Part shown: positions 1 to 8,390 of the stretch, in pieces
Numbering within the stretch: position 1 is the first letter of the stretch
How the letters are laid out: every line of letters begins with the position of its first letter
Source of the DNA: an uncultured Paludibaculum sp.
GTDB lineage: Bacteria; Acidobacteriota; Terriglobia; Bryobacterales; Bryobacteraceae
Length of the DNA: 64,000 bases
NCBI RefSeq assembly: GCF_963665245.1
Contig: NZ_OY762268.1
Coordinates: forward strand, 310,001-374,000
Reading direction: 5' to 3'
Notes under the pieces: generated by a model
Told to the model about the DNA's origin: nothing
Seen by the model: the letters and a program-made list of their open reading frames with translations, nothing else
Database searches by the model: none
Made by a program: the position numbers and the translations under genes

Positions 1-2
1 CT

Positions 3-908
3 CACTTTGCCACCGCCCTGGTCAGCGGTGAGACCGGCTCCGGCAAGGAACTCATCGCTCGCGCGCTGCATGTCTGGAGCGGCAGCCTCGGTCCATTCAT
101 TCCCTGCAATTGCGCGTCGGTCATCGACACTCTCTTCGAGAGCGAACTGTTCGGCCACAAGCGTGGTTCATTCACCGGCGCAACCGAGGATCGGCCGGGT
201 CTGGTCCTGGCGGCTCGCAATGGCACACTATTTCTGGACGAGATCGGCGAGATGCCCCTACTCCTTCAGGCCAAACTCCTCCGTCTGGTACAGAATCGGG
301 AAATCCGGGCGTTGGGCGACAGCAACTCGGTCAAAGTCGACCTGCGCATTGTCGCCGCCACCAATCGCGACTTGCGGAAACAGGTCGCCGACGGGACGTT
401 CCGTGAGGATCTCTTTTTCCGGCTCTCCACCGTCCACTTTGGCGTTCCCCCGCTACGCGACCGGCAGGAGGATCTGCCTCTGCTCATCCGGCATTTCCTG
501 GAGGCCTGCGCTGTCCGCTACAGCAAACCCGGTCTCCATCTCAGCCACCGCGCCGAACTGATACTCAATCGCTACTTCTGGCCCGGCAACATCCGGGAAC
601 TGGAAAACGTCCTCAACTACGCCTGCATGATGGCCCAACACGCGGTAGTCGACGTGAACGATCTGCCCGACTACCTGCTGACGCCCGCGGAGTCCGAGCA
701 GAAAGCCACTCCTCTGACCATGGCCGAAATGGAGTATCAGCACGCCCTCCACGTCCTCCAACTGTGTGACGGAAACCGGGTTCGTGCGGCCGAAGTGCTG
801 GGCATCGGGCGGGCAACCCTCTATCGCATGCTGGCGCGGCGCGACGCCGCCCCGCGATCTGGATCACTTAGTTCTGTTCCAGCCACGTCAAAATCAGCTG
901 GGGCGTGA
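3..908 (+). CDS. Sigma-54-dependent transcriptional activator, 5' end cut by window edge
   Basis: The reading frame is already open at base 3 and starts inside an AAA+ domain, so the N-terminal sensor or receiver domain lies outside the window. Visible motifs in order: Walker A GETGSGKE, a sigma-54 contact loop reading GSFTGA (usual GAFTGA with A replaced by S), Walker B GTLFLDEIGE, the sensor segment VAATNRDLR, and the R-finger region FREDLFFRL. The last ~50 residues form a Fis-type helix-turn-helix (CDGNRVRAAEVLGIGRATLYRML region). The family hydrolyses ATP to open sigma-54 promoters. The 3' end overlaps the convergent hydrolase gene by 41 bases. Its target promoter cannot be told from this window. 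Confidence 0.93.
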   Translation, partial: HFATALVSGETGSGKELIARALHVWSGSLGPFIPCNCASVIDTLFESELFGHKRGSFTGATEDRPGLVLAARNGTLFLDEIGEMPLLLQAKLLRLVQNREIRALGDSNSVKVDLRIVAATNRDLRKQVADGTFREDLFFRLSTVHFGVPPLRDRQEDLPLLIRHFLEACAVRYSKPGLHLSHRAELILNRYFWPGNIRELENVLNYACMMAQHAVVDVNDLPDYLLTPAESEQKATPLTMAEMEYQHALHVLQLCDGNRVRAAEVLGIGRATLYRMLARRDAAPRSGSLSSVPATSKSAGA

Positions 909-2919
909 GCGACTGACCTGGAGTGCATTGCAGCACCTTGCGGGGTGCAATCTGCAGAAGCAGGTCCGGAATGTCCGCGTGAAGCAGGGCCCCCGGTAGG
1001 ACCGAACCCAGATCGACCGGTGCGTCTTCCGTGTGGATGAGGCCATCCACCTGGGCGGAGTTCCAATTGTTGCGTAAGTCCGCCGGCTCCAGCGGCCGCA
1101 TGGGCCGCATAATGTCCGCAAAGCCGCGGGAAAATCCGGTCACTGCCAGGGCTTGAATCCGCCTGTCGGCCACCGTGGCCAGGATGGCCGGCAGAGCGTC
1201 GTCGCCGATCCCGACGACAGAAACGGCATTGCCGGCCGCGCCAAGGTAGTCGAGTGTCCTTATCAGATCAAAGGCCCTACGGCCGGCAAGCGGTTGGCCC
1301 ATTAGTACCTGATTGGCGATCAACCGGAAGTTCGTATTGAAGCCCGGCCGGTACTCCAGCAGCGTCTCGCCCCGCCCGCGCAGATCGACCGAAACAACCG
1401 TCATACCCGCCTGCAATAGCGGCTGAATCAGGCCGGATTTCGCTACGGAGGACTTCCCTCGCGCATCAACAATTAGTACGGCCTTTGCCGGCGTACCAGG
1501 CTTTTCCGGTGTCCAGATGAGGCCGGGCAGATTCTCACCGTCCTCGCTCAGAAAAGAGAACTTCTGGAGGTATCCGTCTGGAACCGTCTGTTTGGGGCCC
1601 GTTCGAGGAGACAGGTAGTGCGGGCGGTCCTCCGGGGGCGCGGTCAGATTCAGCACCCATTGCCGCGCGTCGGCTGAGGGCAGATGCCTTTTCATTTCAA
1701 TGGCTTTCCGCCGGGCGTAGTCGACCACCGTCATCCCGGTCATCGTCTGTCCGCAGAGCAGCCGGCCGTCGTCTTCCGACAATGGAGCCGGGCCGGACTC
1801 CGCCACGGGAGTGCCATTTCCACTAAACAACAGTTGTTGTTTTAGGAATCCGTACATGTGTTCGCGATACGGCTGGCTGTAAGCGTGTGGCTGTCCGGCG
1901 ATTTCGTCGAAGCGGAAGCGGTTGTTTTGACCGATCAACCCGTAGATCGCCGCAGTGTCACGGGCCGCGCGGCGGGCTCCGCTGATGGGGAAAATGCCAT
2001 CCTGGTCGCCCTGCATCAGCATCAGGGCTCGGGGTGCGATGAGGGCTGCCACCTCAAACCATTCCATGGAAGCGAAGATTCCAGGCCAGTGGGTGCAGGT
2101 GCAGTGGATGCCACCATACTTCAACCAGTTATTGAATTCAAACGTATATCCGACTACAACAGCAGCCTTTATTCGTTGGTCCATCGCCGCCGTGAGCAGT
2201 GTATTCAGGCCACCGCCGGAGTTGCCGGTGAGCCCGATCCGACTACCGTCAACATCGGGCAACGATTGGAGATAGTCGATGGCCCGCATGCTGTCCCAGA
2301 CCATCCAGCCGGCGATCGTCTCGCCCAGCGGCAGCAGGGCATAGCCGGCTTCGTGGTGGACATTGCCGCGCACCATCCGCTCGCCCTGGCCGATGGCGTC
2401 GTAGACCAGGACGACAAAGCCCATGCGGGCCAAGTGGATACAGCGTGCCTGGACGTCGGTGGCCGCCTTGCCCTGGCGCAGGAAATGGCCGATGGGCGAC
2501 AGTACTGCCGGGCGCTTACCCGCTTGGCCCAATGGCCGATAGAGATTCGCCGTAACGACGAAGCCGGGCCGGCTCTCGAAGACCACGTTCTCGATGGAGA
2601 AACCGTCGAATTCGTGCCGGCGCAGGACGCGGGCGTTCAAGGGCGTCCGCTCCGGGAGTTGCGTCAGCCCCAGCGATTGCCGGAGCGCGCGGTCCACCTC
2701 CACACGGCGTTTGGTCCAGGCGGCGGCACTGGCCGGCGGTTTCCAGCGCAGAACCATCTCCGCGGCATCGCCCAAGGACTTGATCAGGACCGGCGCCGTC
2801 GGGACCGAGTTCGGCAGATCGACCATCGTCTGGTGTGGAAAGACCGTCCAGTCGTCCCGCTCCTGGCCGGAGCAGTACCCGAAGACGAGCAGAGTGAAAA
2901 CCAGCGTGCGGAGATGCAT
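868..2919 (-). CDS. Secreted double alpha/beta-hydrolase (acetyl-esterase-like)
   Basis: 683 residues beginning with a hydrophobic signal peptide (MHLRTLVFTLLVFGYCSG). The first half is an alpha/beta-hydrolase of the acetyl xylan esterase/dienelactone-hydrolase type: a nucleophile elbow GNSGGG after the segment DVDGSRIGLT, followed by an acidic residue and a late His (FDEIAGQPHAYSQPYREHM region). The second half (from about residue 430) repeats a hydrolase-like fold with VLIVDARG and VDLRGRGET, but no clear GxSxG is visible there (GIGDDA instead), so it may be a non-catalytic duplicate. It is the last gene of a four-gene minus-strand unit, starting 1 base after the stop of its upstream neighbour. 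Family and export are well supported; the substrate is not, though the neighbours suggest plant or microbial polysaccharide esters. Confidence 0.85.
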   Translation of the reverse strand: MHLRTLVFTLLVFGYCSGQERDDWTVFPHQTMVDLPNSVPTAPVLIKSLGDAAEMVLRWKPPASAAAWTKRRVEVDRALRQSLGLTQLPERTPLNARVLRRHEFDGFSIENVVFESRPGFVVTANLYRPLGQAGKRPAVLSPIGHFLRQGKAATDVQARCIHLARMGFVVLVYDAIGQGERMVRGNVHHEAGYALLPLGETIAGWMVWDSMRAIDYLQSLPDVDGSRIGLTGNSGGGLNTLLTAAMDQRIKAAVVVGYTFEFNNWLKYGGIHCTCTHWPGIFASMEWFEVAALIAPRALMLMQGDQDGIFPISGARRAARDTAAIYGLIGQNNRFRFDEIAGQPHAYSQPYREHMYGFLKQQLLFSGNGTPVAESGPAPLSEDDGRLLCGQTMTGMTVVDYARRKAIEMKRHLPSADARQWVLNLTAPPEDRPHYLSPRTGPKQTVPDGYLQKFSFLSEDGENLPGLIWTPEKPGTPAKAVLIVDARGKSSVAKSGLIQPLLQAGMTVVSVDLRGRGETLLEYRPGFNTNFRLIANQVLMGQPLAGRRAFDLIRTLDYLGAAGNAVSVVGIGDDALPAILATVADRRIQALAVTGFSRGFADIMRPMRPLEPADLRNNWNSAQVDGLIHTEDAPVDLGSVLPGALLHADIPDLLLQIAPRKVLQCTPGQSLTPQLILTWLEQN

Positions 2920-2920
2920 A

Positions 2921-4807
2921 TCACTTCAAGGGGGCAGGGAGGTCGCGTTGGGCATCCAGCCAGTGGCCGCGCATGATGGACGCCTTGTGCTTGAGATCGC
3001 CGACGATGTCGGGACCCATGACGAAAGTGTCCTGATCTCGTGCGGTCTTGGCCCGAGAGAAGAGGGGCAGGCCACCGTCTTCGAGCAGGCGCACCATTTC
3101 GACGGTGTTGTCGAACTCGGCGCGTTCGAGGTCGAACCATTCCAGGTAGCCCGGAGCCCCGGTCCAGGTGGCGATCTTGGCGGGGGATCTCTGCCCGTTG
3201 CCGGGTTCGTTCTGGTTTCGATCCCGCAGGAGCTGGGCGAAGTAGAAGTTGTGGATGGAGCGCACCTCGCTCACCCACAGGCCTAGCGAGAGCGAGAGCC
3301 GGTGGAGCCACTCGGACTCGGGGGCGTCCTTGACAGTGTCGAGCAGTCTGGCCGCGGCGAGGGCCTCATCGAGGGCCCCATTGAGGCCCGGATCGCTCCA
3401 GGATGCGGGACCGCTGTAGCGAATCCCCGCCAGGTCGATGTAGTCCGTGCGGGCCTCCGCTTCGTAGATATTGAAGACGAAGGGCAGGAAGTAGCGCTCG
3501 TCGGCCGATGACAGGGTTTCCGGCCGCCACAGCAGAGGCCTGGAGATCTGGCGCATTGAGACGCCGCAGTAAAAGTTGTTGTACTTGGGGGCGGCGGCGT
3601 GTTTCAGGCGGAAGGCCTGGTCGAGCCGCAGGAAGGCCTCGAACACGACATCCCGGTTCTTCTCGCCGCCCCAGCGGGCGGAAAGGTCCCGCAGATTGTC
3701 GAGACGCGCGGTGAGGGAATGGGCAGGATGCTCCAGACCGTACTGGAGCACTTCGATGAGCTTGGCCACGGTGCGCGGCTCCTCATTGGCGCGGGCGTAC
3801 ATCGAAGTCAGGGCGACATAGGCGGTCTTGCCCTTCGCGCCGTCCAACTTTTCAGCCGCGCCGATCACGTCGAGCGGATTCATCAGGCCCAGAACCGGAT
3901 AGACGTCGTTCAGCAGGCTGCCCGTGGACATAAGCGCCGGGTCGCGTTCGTTGATGAACGTGCGGGGCGGCAGCAGGGGGAGGACAACGTCCTCTTCGTT
4001 CTGCCAGAAGTTGGCGCTGCGAAAGCGCACGTCGACGTCGCCGCCGCCCTGCAGGGCTCCGCGATGGATGGAGGCGGTGAGGTCGTGGACGCGTTCACCG
4101 GCGCCGCGGCGGCGGCAGTGCTGCGGGCCATTGGGGCCGCTGTAGAGGGCGGCGCCCCAGCAGAGTCCGGCTCCAGCGTCGTTCGTGCCCGTCAGGATGG
4201 TCTGGATCTCGGGCACGTTGCGTTTGAGCTCGGCGTACATCCACTCGATCATTTCGCGGGTCTCCGGCAGGTCCACGCACCAGGCAAATTCCTCCTTGGC
4301 GCTGCGGCGCGGGTGGTCGACGCGGGGGCCCCGCAGGTGCGGATACTTCTCGAAGAACGCTTCCGGCAGGAAGTGGGAGTCCTTGCTGCTGAACGCGGCT
4401 TCCAGACCCAACTCGCGCAGGATGGCCGCCTTGCCGAGCAGCAATTGGCGATTGCGGGCAACCCAATCGGCGGGCAGGAACGGAGCGATCTTGGGATGGG
4501 GGAAGAACTTGTCGGGCGCCGGCATGAAGCTGGCGTATTCGTGCCAGGGGCTGCGGCCCGGGGGCAGTTCGTGCCAGCTCTTTTCCGCCAGGACTCCGAT
4601 GTCGATCTGTACGCGGCCATAGGGTTTCAAGGCGCTGGCGGCTTGAGCGAAGGCGCGAAACTCGGCCAGATCGCGGCTGGAGTTCGTGAGGATGAAGACG
4701 CGTCCGCCGGATGCGGGTGGTTTGGCGGCGGACAGTAGAGCCGGCGTCAGCGAGAAAAGGAGGACCGCGGGGAGGGCGGCGGACCAGTGGGTGCATTTCG
4801 GTGTCAT
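2921..4807 (-). CDS. Secreted protein of unknown function, 628 aa
   Basis: The start is placed at the ATG at 4807 because it is followed by a typical signal peptide (basic start, then AALPAVLLFSLTPALLSAA) and overlaps the upstream stop as ATGA, which suggests translational coupling. An open frame extends further upstream but lies antisense-like within the neighbouring gene and looks like noise. The mature protein has no motif I can name with certainty. Its middle portion (roughly residues 90-330, with LGKAAILRELGLEAAF, CVDLPETREMIEWMYAELKR and GTNDAGAGLCW) resembles TIM-barrel glycoside-hydrolase-like proteins that read out agents on a barrel rim, and the last third is helical. It belongs to the exported-enzyme operon, so a role in glycan breakdown is an inference from context only. 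Confidence 0.8.
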   Translation of the reverse strand: MTPKCTHWSAALPAVLLFSLTPALLSAAKPPASGGRVFILTNSSRDLAEFRAFAQAASALKPYGRVQIDIGVLAEKSWHELPPGRSPWHEYASFMPAPDKFFPHPKIAPFLPADWVARNRQLLLGKAAILRELGLEAAFSSKDSHFLPEAFFEKYPHLRGPRVDHPRRSAKEEFAWCVDLPETREMIEWMYAELKRNVPEIQTILTGTNDAGAGLCWGAALYSGPNGPQHCRRRGAGERVHDLTASIHRGALQGGGDVDVRFRSANFWQNEEDVVLPLLPPRTFINERDPALMSTGSLLNDVYPVLGLMNPLDVIGAAEKLDGAKGKTAYVALTSMYARANEEPRTVAKLIEVLQYGLEHPAHSLTARLDNLRDLSARWGGEKNRDVVFEAFLRLDQAFRLKHAAAPKYNNFYCGVSMRQISRPLLWRPETLSSADERYFLPFVFNIYEAEARTDYIDLAGIRYSGPASWSDPGLNGALDEALAAARLLDTVKDAPESEWLHRLSLSLGLWVSEVRSIHNFYFAQLLRDRNQNEPGNGQRSPAKIATWTGAPGYLEWFDLERAEFDNTVEMVRLLEDGGLPLFSRAKTARDQDTFVMGPDIVGDLKHKASIMRGHWLDAQRDLPAPLK

Positions 4808-7800
4808 TTGAATCCGATCTCGCTTTCCGCATGGTTCCGGCGCCCCAGGGAATCGATGACGTTCAATAGGGGGACTACGGAGAACATGGTGAGCGGAGTG
4901 TAGATCTCGTGGACGTTTTCGACGCTGCCGCGAACCAGCCAGGGCGTGGTATCGCGGACGCCGGAGCCCCACGAACCCGTCCACTTGGTGCGGTCGCGGG
5001 GGTAGATGCCGCGCCCAAGGCCGACGGCGTTGAGGGTTGAGCGGATGCGCTCCCAGAAGCGCGGCTCGCCCGTTTTCCCGTACTCGTAGGAGAGGAGCAG
5101 CAGGAAAGGATCGGTGCCGGGGGGATGGAGGCTGCACCGCACGGCGTGGCGATGAAGCATTGTGGCCAGTTCCTGATCGCCGGTGAGCTCGGCCAGTTCG
5201 ATGAATGCATGCATGGCGCCGAAGGCATGCAGGAAAAACGGGCCTTTCTCCGCGAAGTTCAGGTGAGCAGTCCTGGTGCCTTGGCCCGTGGAGGCTTCGA
5301 TGAGGAAGCCGGATTCGGGCAGGTTGCCGTCCTCCGACATCAGACGCCCATAGGAGTGGGCGATGGCGAGGGCCTTGTCGCGCCACCGGGTGTCGCCGGT
5401 CATCTCCCAGCGCACCAGGCATCCGTAGAGGACGGCCCCGAGGTCGGCCGACTGACGGAGGCTGTAGTTGGCGAAGAGCTCCTCCACTACGTTGGTGATG
5501 ATCTCGCGCGTGCGGGGATCTCCGGTGAGGTAGTACTGGAAGCGCGTGGGCGAGGGCTGGCTGATGCGGATCTCTGTGTCGGCGTCGCCCCAGTGGTTGA
5601 CGTTGTGGCGGGTGTGGCCCTGGTAGCGCTCCGGTCCCCAATGGAAGATGTCGACATCGCGGTTGTGGGCCGCGGCGATGGCACCGGCATCAAAGTAGGG
5701 CCGGTAGCCGGTGTGGAAGAAGGAGAGGAAGTAGCTGAGTGCGTCCTGGCCTTCGGTATTCGTCCAGCCCCAGCGGCCGATGTCGTAGGCCCAGCCGTCG
5801 CGGAAGTGGAACTTGCCGTCCTCGTCGTATTGAAAGGCCGGGCGGCTCATGTGGCCGATGTCGCCATAGTCCACCAGGCCGTACCAGGAGAAGCGGGCGC
5901 GGTTGAAGAGGAACCAGTCGTCGCTATCGGTGATGGTCCGTTCCAGTTGCGGGAACTGGCCGGGTTTGGAGGCAGGGATGCCGGTGGTGAGACCCAGTTC
6001 GCTGTAGTAGTCCGGATTGCAGATGGCAACGGGCCGCGACTGGAAGCCGGCTGTGAGTTGATCGGCCTCGGTGACGGGGCCGGTGTGGAAGGCGATGACG
6101 GCGGAGCTGGTCTTCGAGAAGCCGGTGGCGTTGCCGACGGAGCGGAGGTCAAACGACTTGACGGATGGGTTCGTTTCGCCCACCTGCGGGTAGGTCCATC
6201 GCGAGTAGCGGCGCAGATCGAGCGGCGGTGCCGAGGGCGGCCAGAACCAGGCGGTGATCTCCTTGTGGAGAGCGTCGACGGCGAGGCCCTTGGCGAACTC
6301 CTCGCGGAAGTTCTGGACGGCGACGGTGACGCCCCAACGGTCGCCCGTGAGGTCGACCCAGCCTGGCAGGCTGGCTGTTTCGGAAAGATTCCTGACGGCG
6401 CCGGTGACGGGATCGACGGCGTTGACCACGGCGTGATTCAGGCCTTCCTGCGTGGCTTCCGCGATGTCGACCTGGCCTGACGCGAGCCCACCGATGGAGG
6501 CCTTCGCTGGGCCTTGCATGGTGAGGGGCAGGCGGAGACCGGTGGCGGTGAGGAAGTGGCGGTCGGGGTCCAGCGTGAGGGTGAACGTGTGCTGGGCCCG
6601 GATCCACGATTTGCCGGCGTAGGCTTCCAGACGCAGAGTGAAAGGCGACGGGCGGCCATTCGCGCAGTCACCGCGGATGATGATCACCGCACGGAAGGGA
6701 CCGTTCGTTTCGATGGCGACGCTGGCGAGCCGAAGGGTGGAGGCGTCGAGGGTGCCGCGAATGTCGTGATCGCCGGTACGGTAGTCGTCGGAACGGACGA
6801 AGTCGAGGATGCTGCGGCGCCCGCCAGTCGTGCCGACCACGAGTTCGCCGGGCTGATATTGGCCGTCGTGGTTGAGGTCCAGCCAGGCCCGGTCGACCAT
6901 GCCGGTGCCGTTGCGGTCGACCTCGAAGGCAAGGGTGCCGGTGTCGACCCTCACTCCGGTGGGGGTTTGCGTGGCCAGCGGCTTGGAGGGGGCGGTCGCG
7001 GCGGGGCCTTTTTCCAGCGTGTAGAGGGAGCCTTGGCTCTTGGGGAGGTCTGTCTGCAGGTCCAGCAGTACCCACTTGATCGAGCGATCGGGCCAGTAGG
7101 CCAGGGGCTCGGCTTGGAAGGGCCGGCCGTGGCCGGAGGTTGAGAGGCGCAGGTCTTTGACGGAGGTGACGGTGCCACGCCGGAGGGGGACTCCTACTGT
7201 CACGGGCCAGTCCCGGCGATCTACGCCCGCGGGCTCGTCGATGCGGAATGAGGCCCCAGAGGGCGAGACCGGCGCCTGCTTCTGCGGGGGTTGGTAGGCG
7301 AACTGATTGGGATTGGGTTCCTGGTTTGTGGGAGTGGCGTCTTGACTTGCCAAGGCGTCCAGCGACGGCGCTCTTTCGTCCCGCCAACGGCCGTCGTTCG
7401 GGACGAGGAAGAACTTGTAAGCCGTGGCCGCGCGGGTTGCATCCCTCGGGTCGAGGCGGTGGGCCGAGCGGGGCCAGAATCGGATTGAGACCGAGGCCGT
7501 GGAGTCGCCCGTGTCCAGGTTTGCTTCCAGCGCGCTGGGCGCTTGCGCGGCCATGCCCTCCAGGCCGTAGCCGAGGCCCCACAGGCGATCCTCGATGTGC
7601 ATCCAACCTCGCGACTGCGCGCCGCGCCAGTCGGTGAGGCTGCTGGAGGCGTTGTCGATCGCTTTCCATACGCGGCAATCGCGCGGGCCGGTCTGTTCCA
7701 GCGTGACCAGGTTGTAGTCGGGCCACGGTGCTTCGGCTTCCCGTGCGTAGCCGTACACGGCCGGCTTCATGTCGTATTCCAGCCGGCCGCTCCACCAGCG

Positions 7801-8376
7801 GACGATCTCGGCGGGCAGCTCCGCGATGCGTTGATCCACGGCGGTGTGAATGGCGCGGCGGCGGAAGGAGTCGGCGTTGCGATAGTGAAAACGCAGGTCG
7901 AGTCCCAGGGACACAATCGGGCTGGGGTGCAGTTCGATGCGTCCCGGCAGTAGTTGGAAAGAGCCTCGGATGACTCCGCCCCCAGTGATCCACCAGTCGA
8001 GCCGGTAGGGCCATGAGCCGGCCCAGTAGAATTTGCCCAGCACGACGGCGTGGTTGGGGGACTCAAGGACGATCGAATCGGCGACGGCCCGGAGGCGGTG
8101 GAGGCGGCCTTCGCTCCAGGACAATCGAGGATTGGCTCCGGGCGATTCGAGCTCGAGGACTAGGCCCTGGCCGGGGCCACGATCGAGCAGGAGTTCGTCG
8201 GGGCTGAAGTGTTGGTCGCGATTGAGATCGAACCAGACGGAGGAGGGAACACCGCCAGCGCCGGCATCGAGCTGCACGCGTGTGCCGCCGGCGGAGAGGA
8301 TGACCGGCTCCGCGGCGTAACCCAGCGCGGCCAGGATCAAGGGAGACAGCAGTAGGGCGTGCGCAAGGGACTGCAT
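4804..8376 (-). CDS. Large secreted PcRGLX/YetA-like protein (putative exo-acting polysaccharide lyase/hydrolase)
   Basis: 1190 residues from the ATG at 8376, chosen because a clean signal peptide (MQSLAHALLLSPLILAALGYA) follows; the open frame extends 20 codons further without such a signal. After about residue 360 a region with DWPVTVGVPLRRGTV and LAYWPDRSIKWVLLDLQ matches what I know of the N-terminal RIFT-barrel of the PcRGLX/YetA-like family, which includes exo-rhamnogalacturonan lyase (PL26). The C-terminal ~400 residues are helix-rich with aromatic and His/Asp pairs (HWGPERYQGHTRHNVNHWGDAD) typical of an alpha/alpha toroid active site. The N-terminal 330 residues look like an extra beta-sandwich. 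Family assignment is from memory of motifs, so the exact reaction is uncertain. It overlaps the downstream gene by 4 bases and follows the transglutaminase-like gene by 14. Confidence 0.78.
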   Translation of the reverse strand: MQSLAHALLLSPLILAALGYAAEPVILSAGGTRVQLDAGAGGVPSSVWFDLNRDQHFSPDELLLDRGPGQGLVLELESPGANPRLSWSEGRLHRLRAVADSIVLESPNHAVVLGKFYWAGSWPYRLDWWITGGGVIRGSFQLLPGRIELHPSPIVSLGLDLRFHYRNADSFRRRAIHTAVDQRIAELPAEIVRWWSGRLEYDMKPAVYGYAREAEAPWPDYNLVTLEQTGPRDCRVWKAIDNASSSLTDWRGAQSRGWMHIEDRLWGLGYGLEGMAAQAPSALEANLDTGDSTASVSIRFWPRSAHRLDPRDATRAATAYKFFLVPNDGRWRDERAPSLDALASQDATPTNQEPNPNQFAYQPPQKQAPVSPSGASFRIDEPAGVDRRDWPVTVGVPLRRGTVTSVKDLRLSTSGHGRPFQAEPLAYWPDRSIKWVLLDLQTDLPKSQGSLYTLEKGPAATAPSKPLATQTPTGVRVDTGTLAFEVDRNGTGMVDRAWLDLNHDGQYQPGELVVGTTGGRRSILDFVRSDDYRTGDHDIRGTLDASTLRLASVAIETNGPFRAVIIIRGDCANGRPSPFTLRLEAYAGKSWIRAQHTFTLTLDPDRHFLTATGLRLPLTMQGPAKASIGGLASGQVDIAEATQEGLNHAVVNAVDPVTGAVRNLSETASLPGWVDLTGDRWGVTVAVQNFREEFAKGLAVDALHKEITAWFWPPSAPPLDLRRYSRWTYPQVGETNPSVKSFDLRSVGNATGFSKTSSAVIAFHTGPVTEADQLTAGFQSRPVAICNPDYYSELGLTTGIPASKPGQFPQLERTITDSDDWFLFNRARFSWYGLVDYGDIGHMSRPAFQYDEDGKFHFRDGWAYDIGRWGWTNTEGQDALSYFLSFFHTGYRPYFDAGAIAAAHNRDVDIFHWGPERYQGHTRHNVNHWGDADTEIRISQPSPTRFQYYLTGDPRTREIITNVVEELFANYSLRQSADLGAVLYGCLVRWEMTGDTRWRDKALAIAHSYGRLMSEDGNLPESGFLIEASTGQGTRTAHLNFAEKGPFFLHAFGAMHAFIELAELTGDQELATMLHRHAVRCSLHPPGTDPFLLLLSYEYGKTGEPRFWERIRSTLNAVGLGRGIYPRDRTKWTGSWGSGVRDTTPWLVRGSVENVHEIYTPLTMFSVVPLLNVIDSLGRRNHAESEIGFK

Positions 8377-8390
8377 GGCGTGGCTGGCTT

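Noticed and set aside
2921..5641. 906-residue version of the secreted unknown protein
   Set aside because: The extra N-terminal ~278 residues lie inside the PcRGLX-like gene in another frame; ATG 4807 has the signal peptide.
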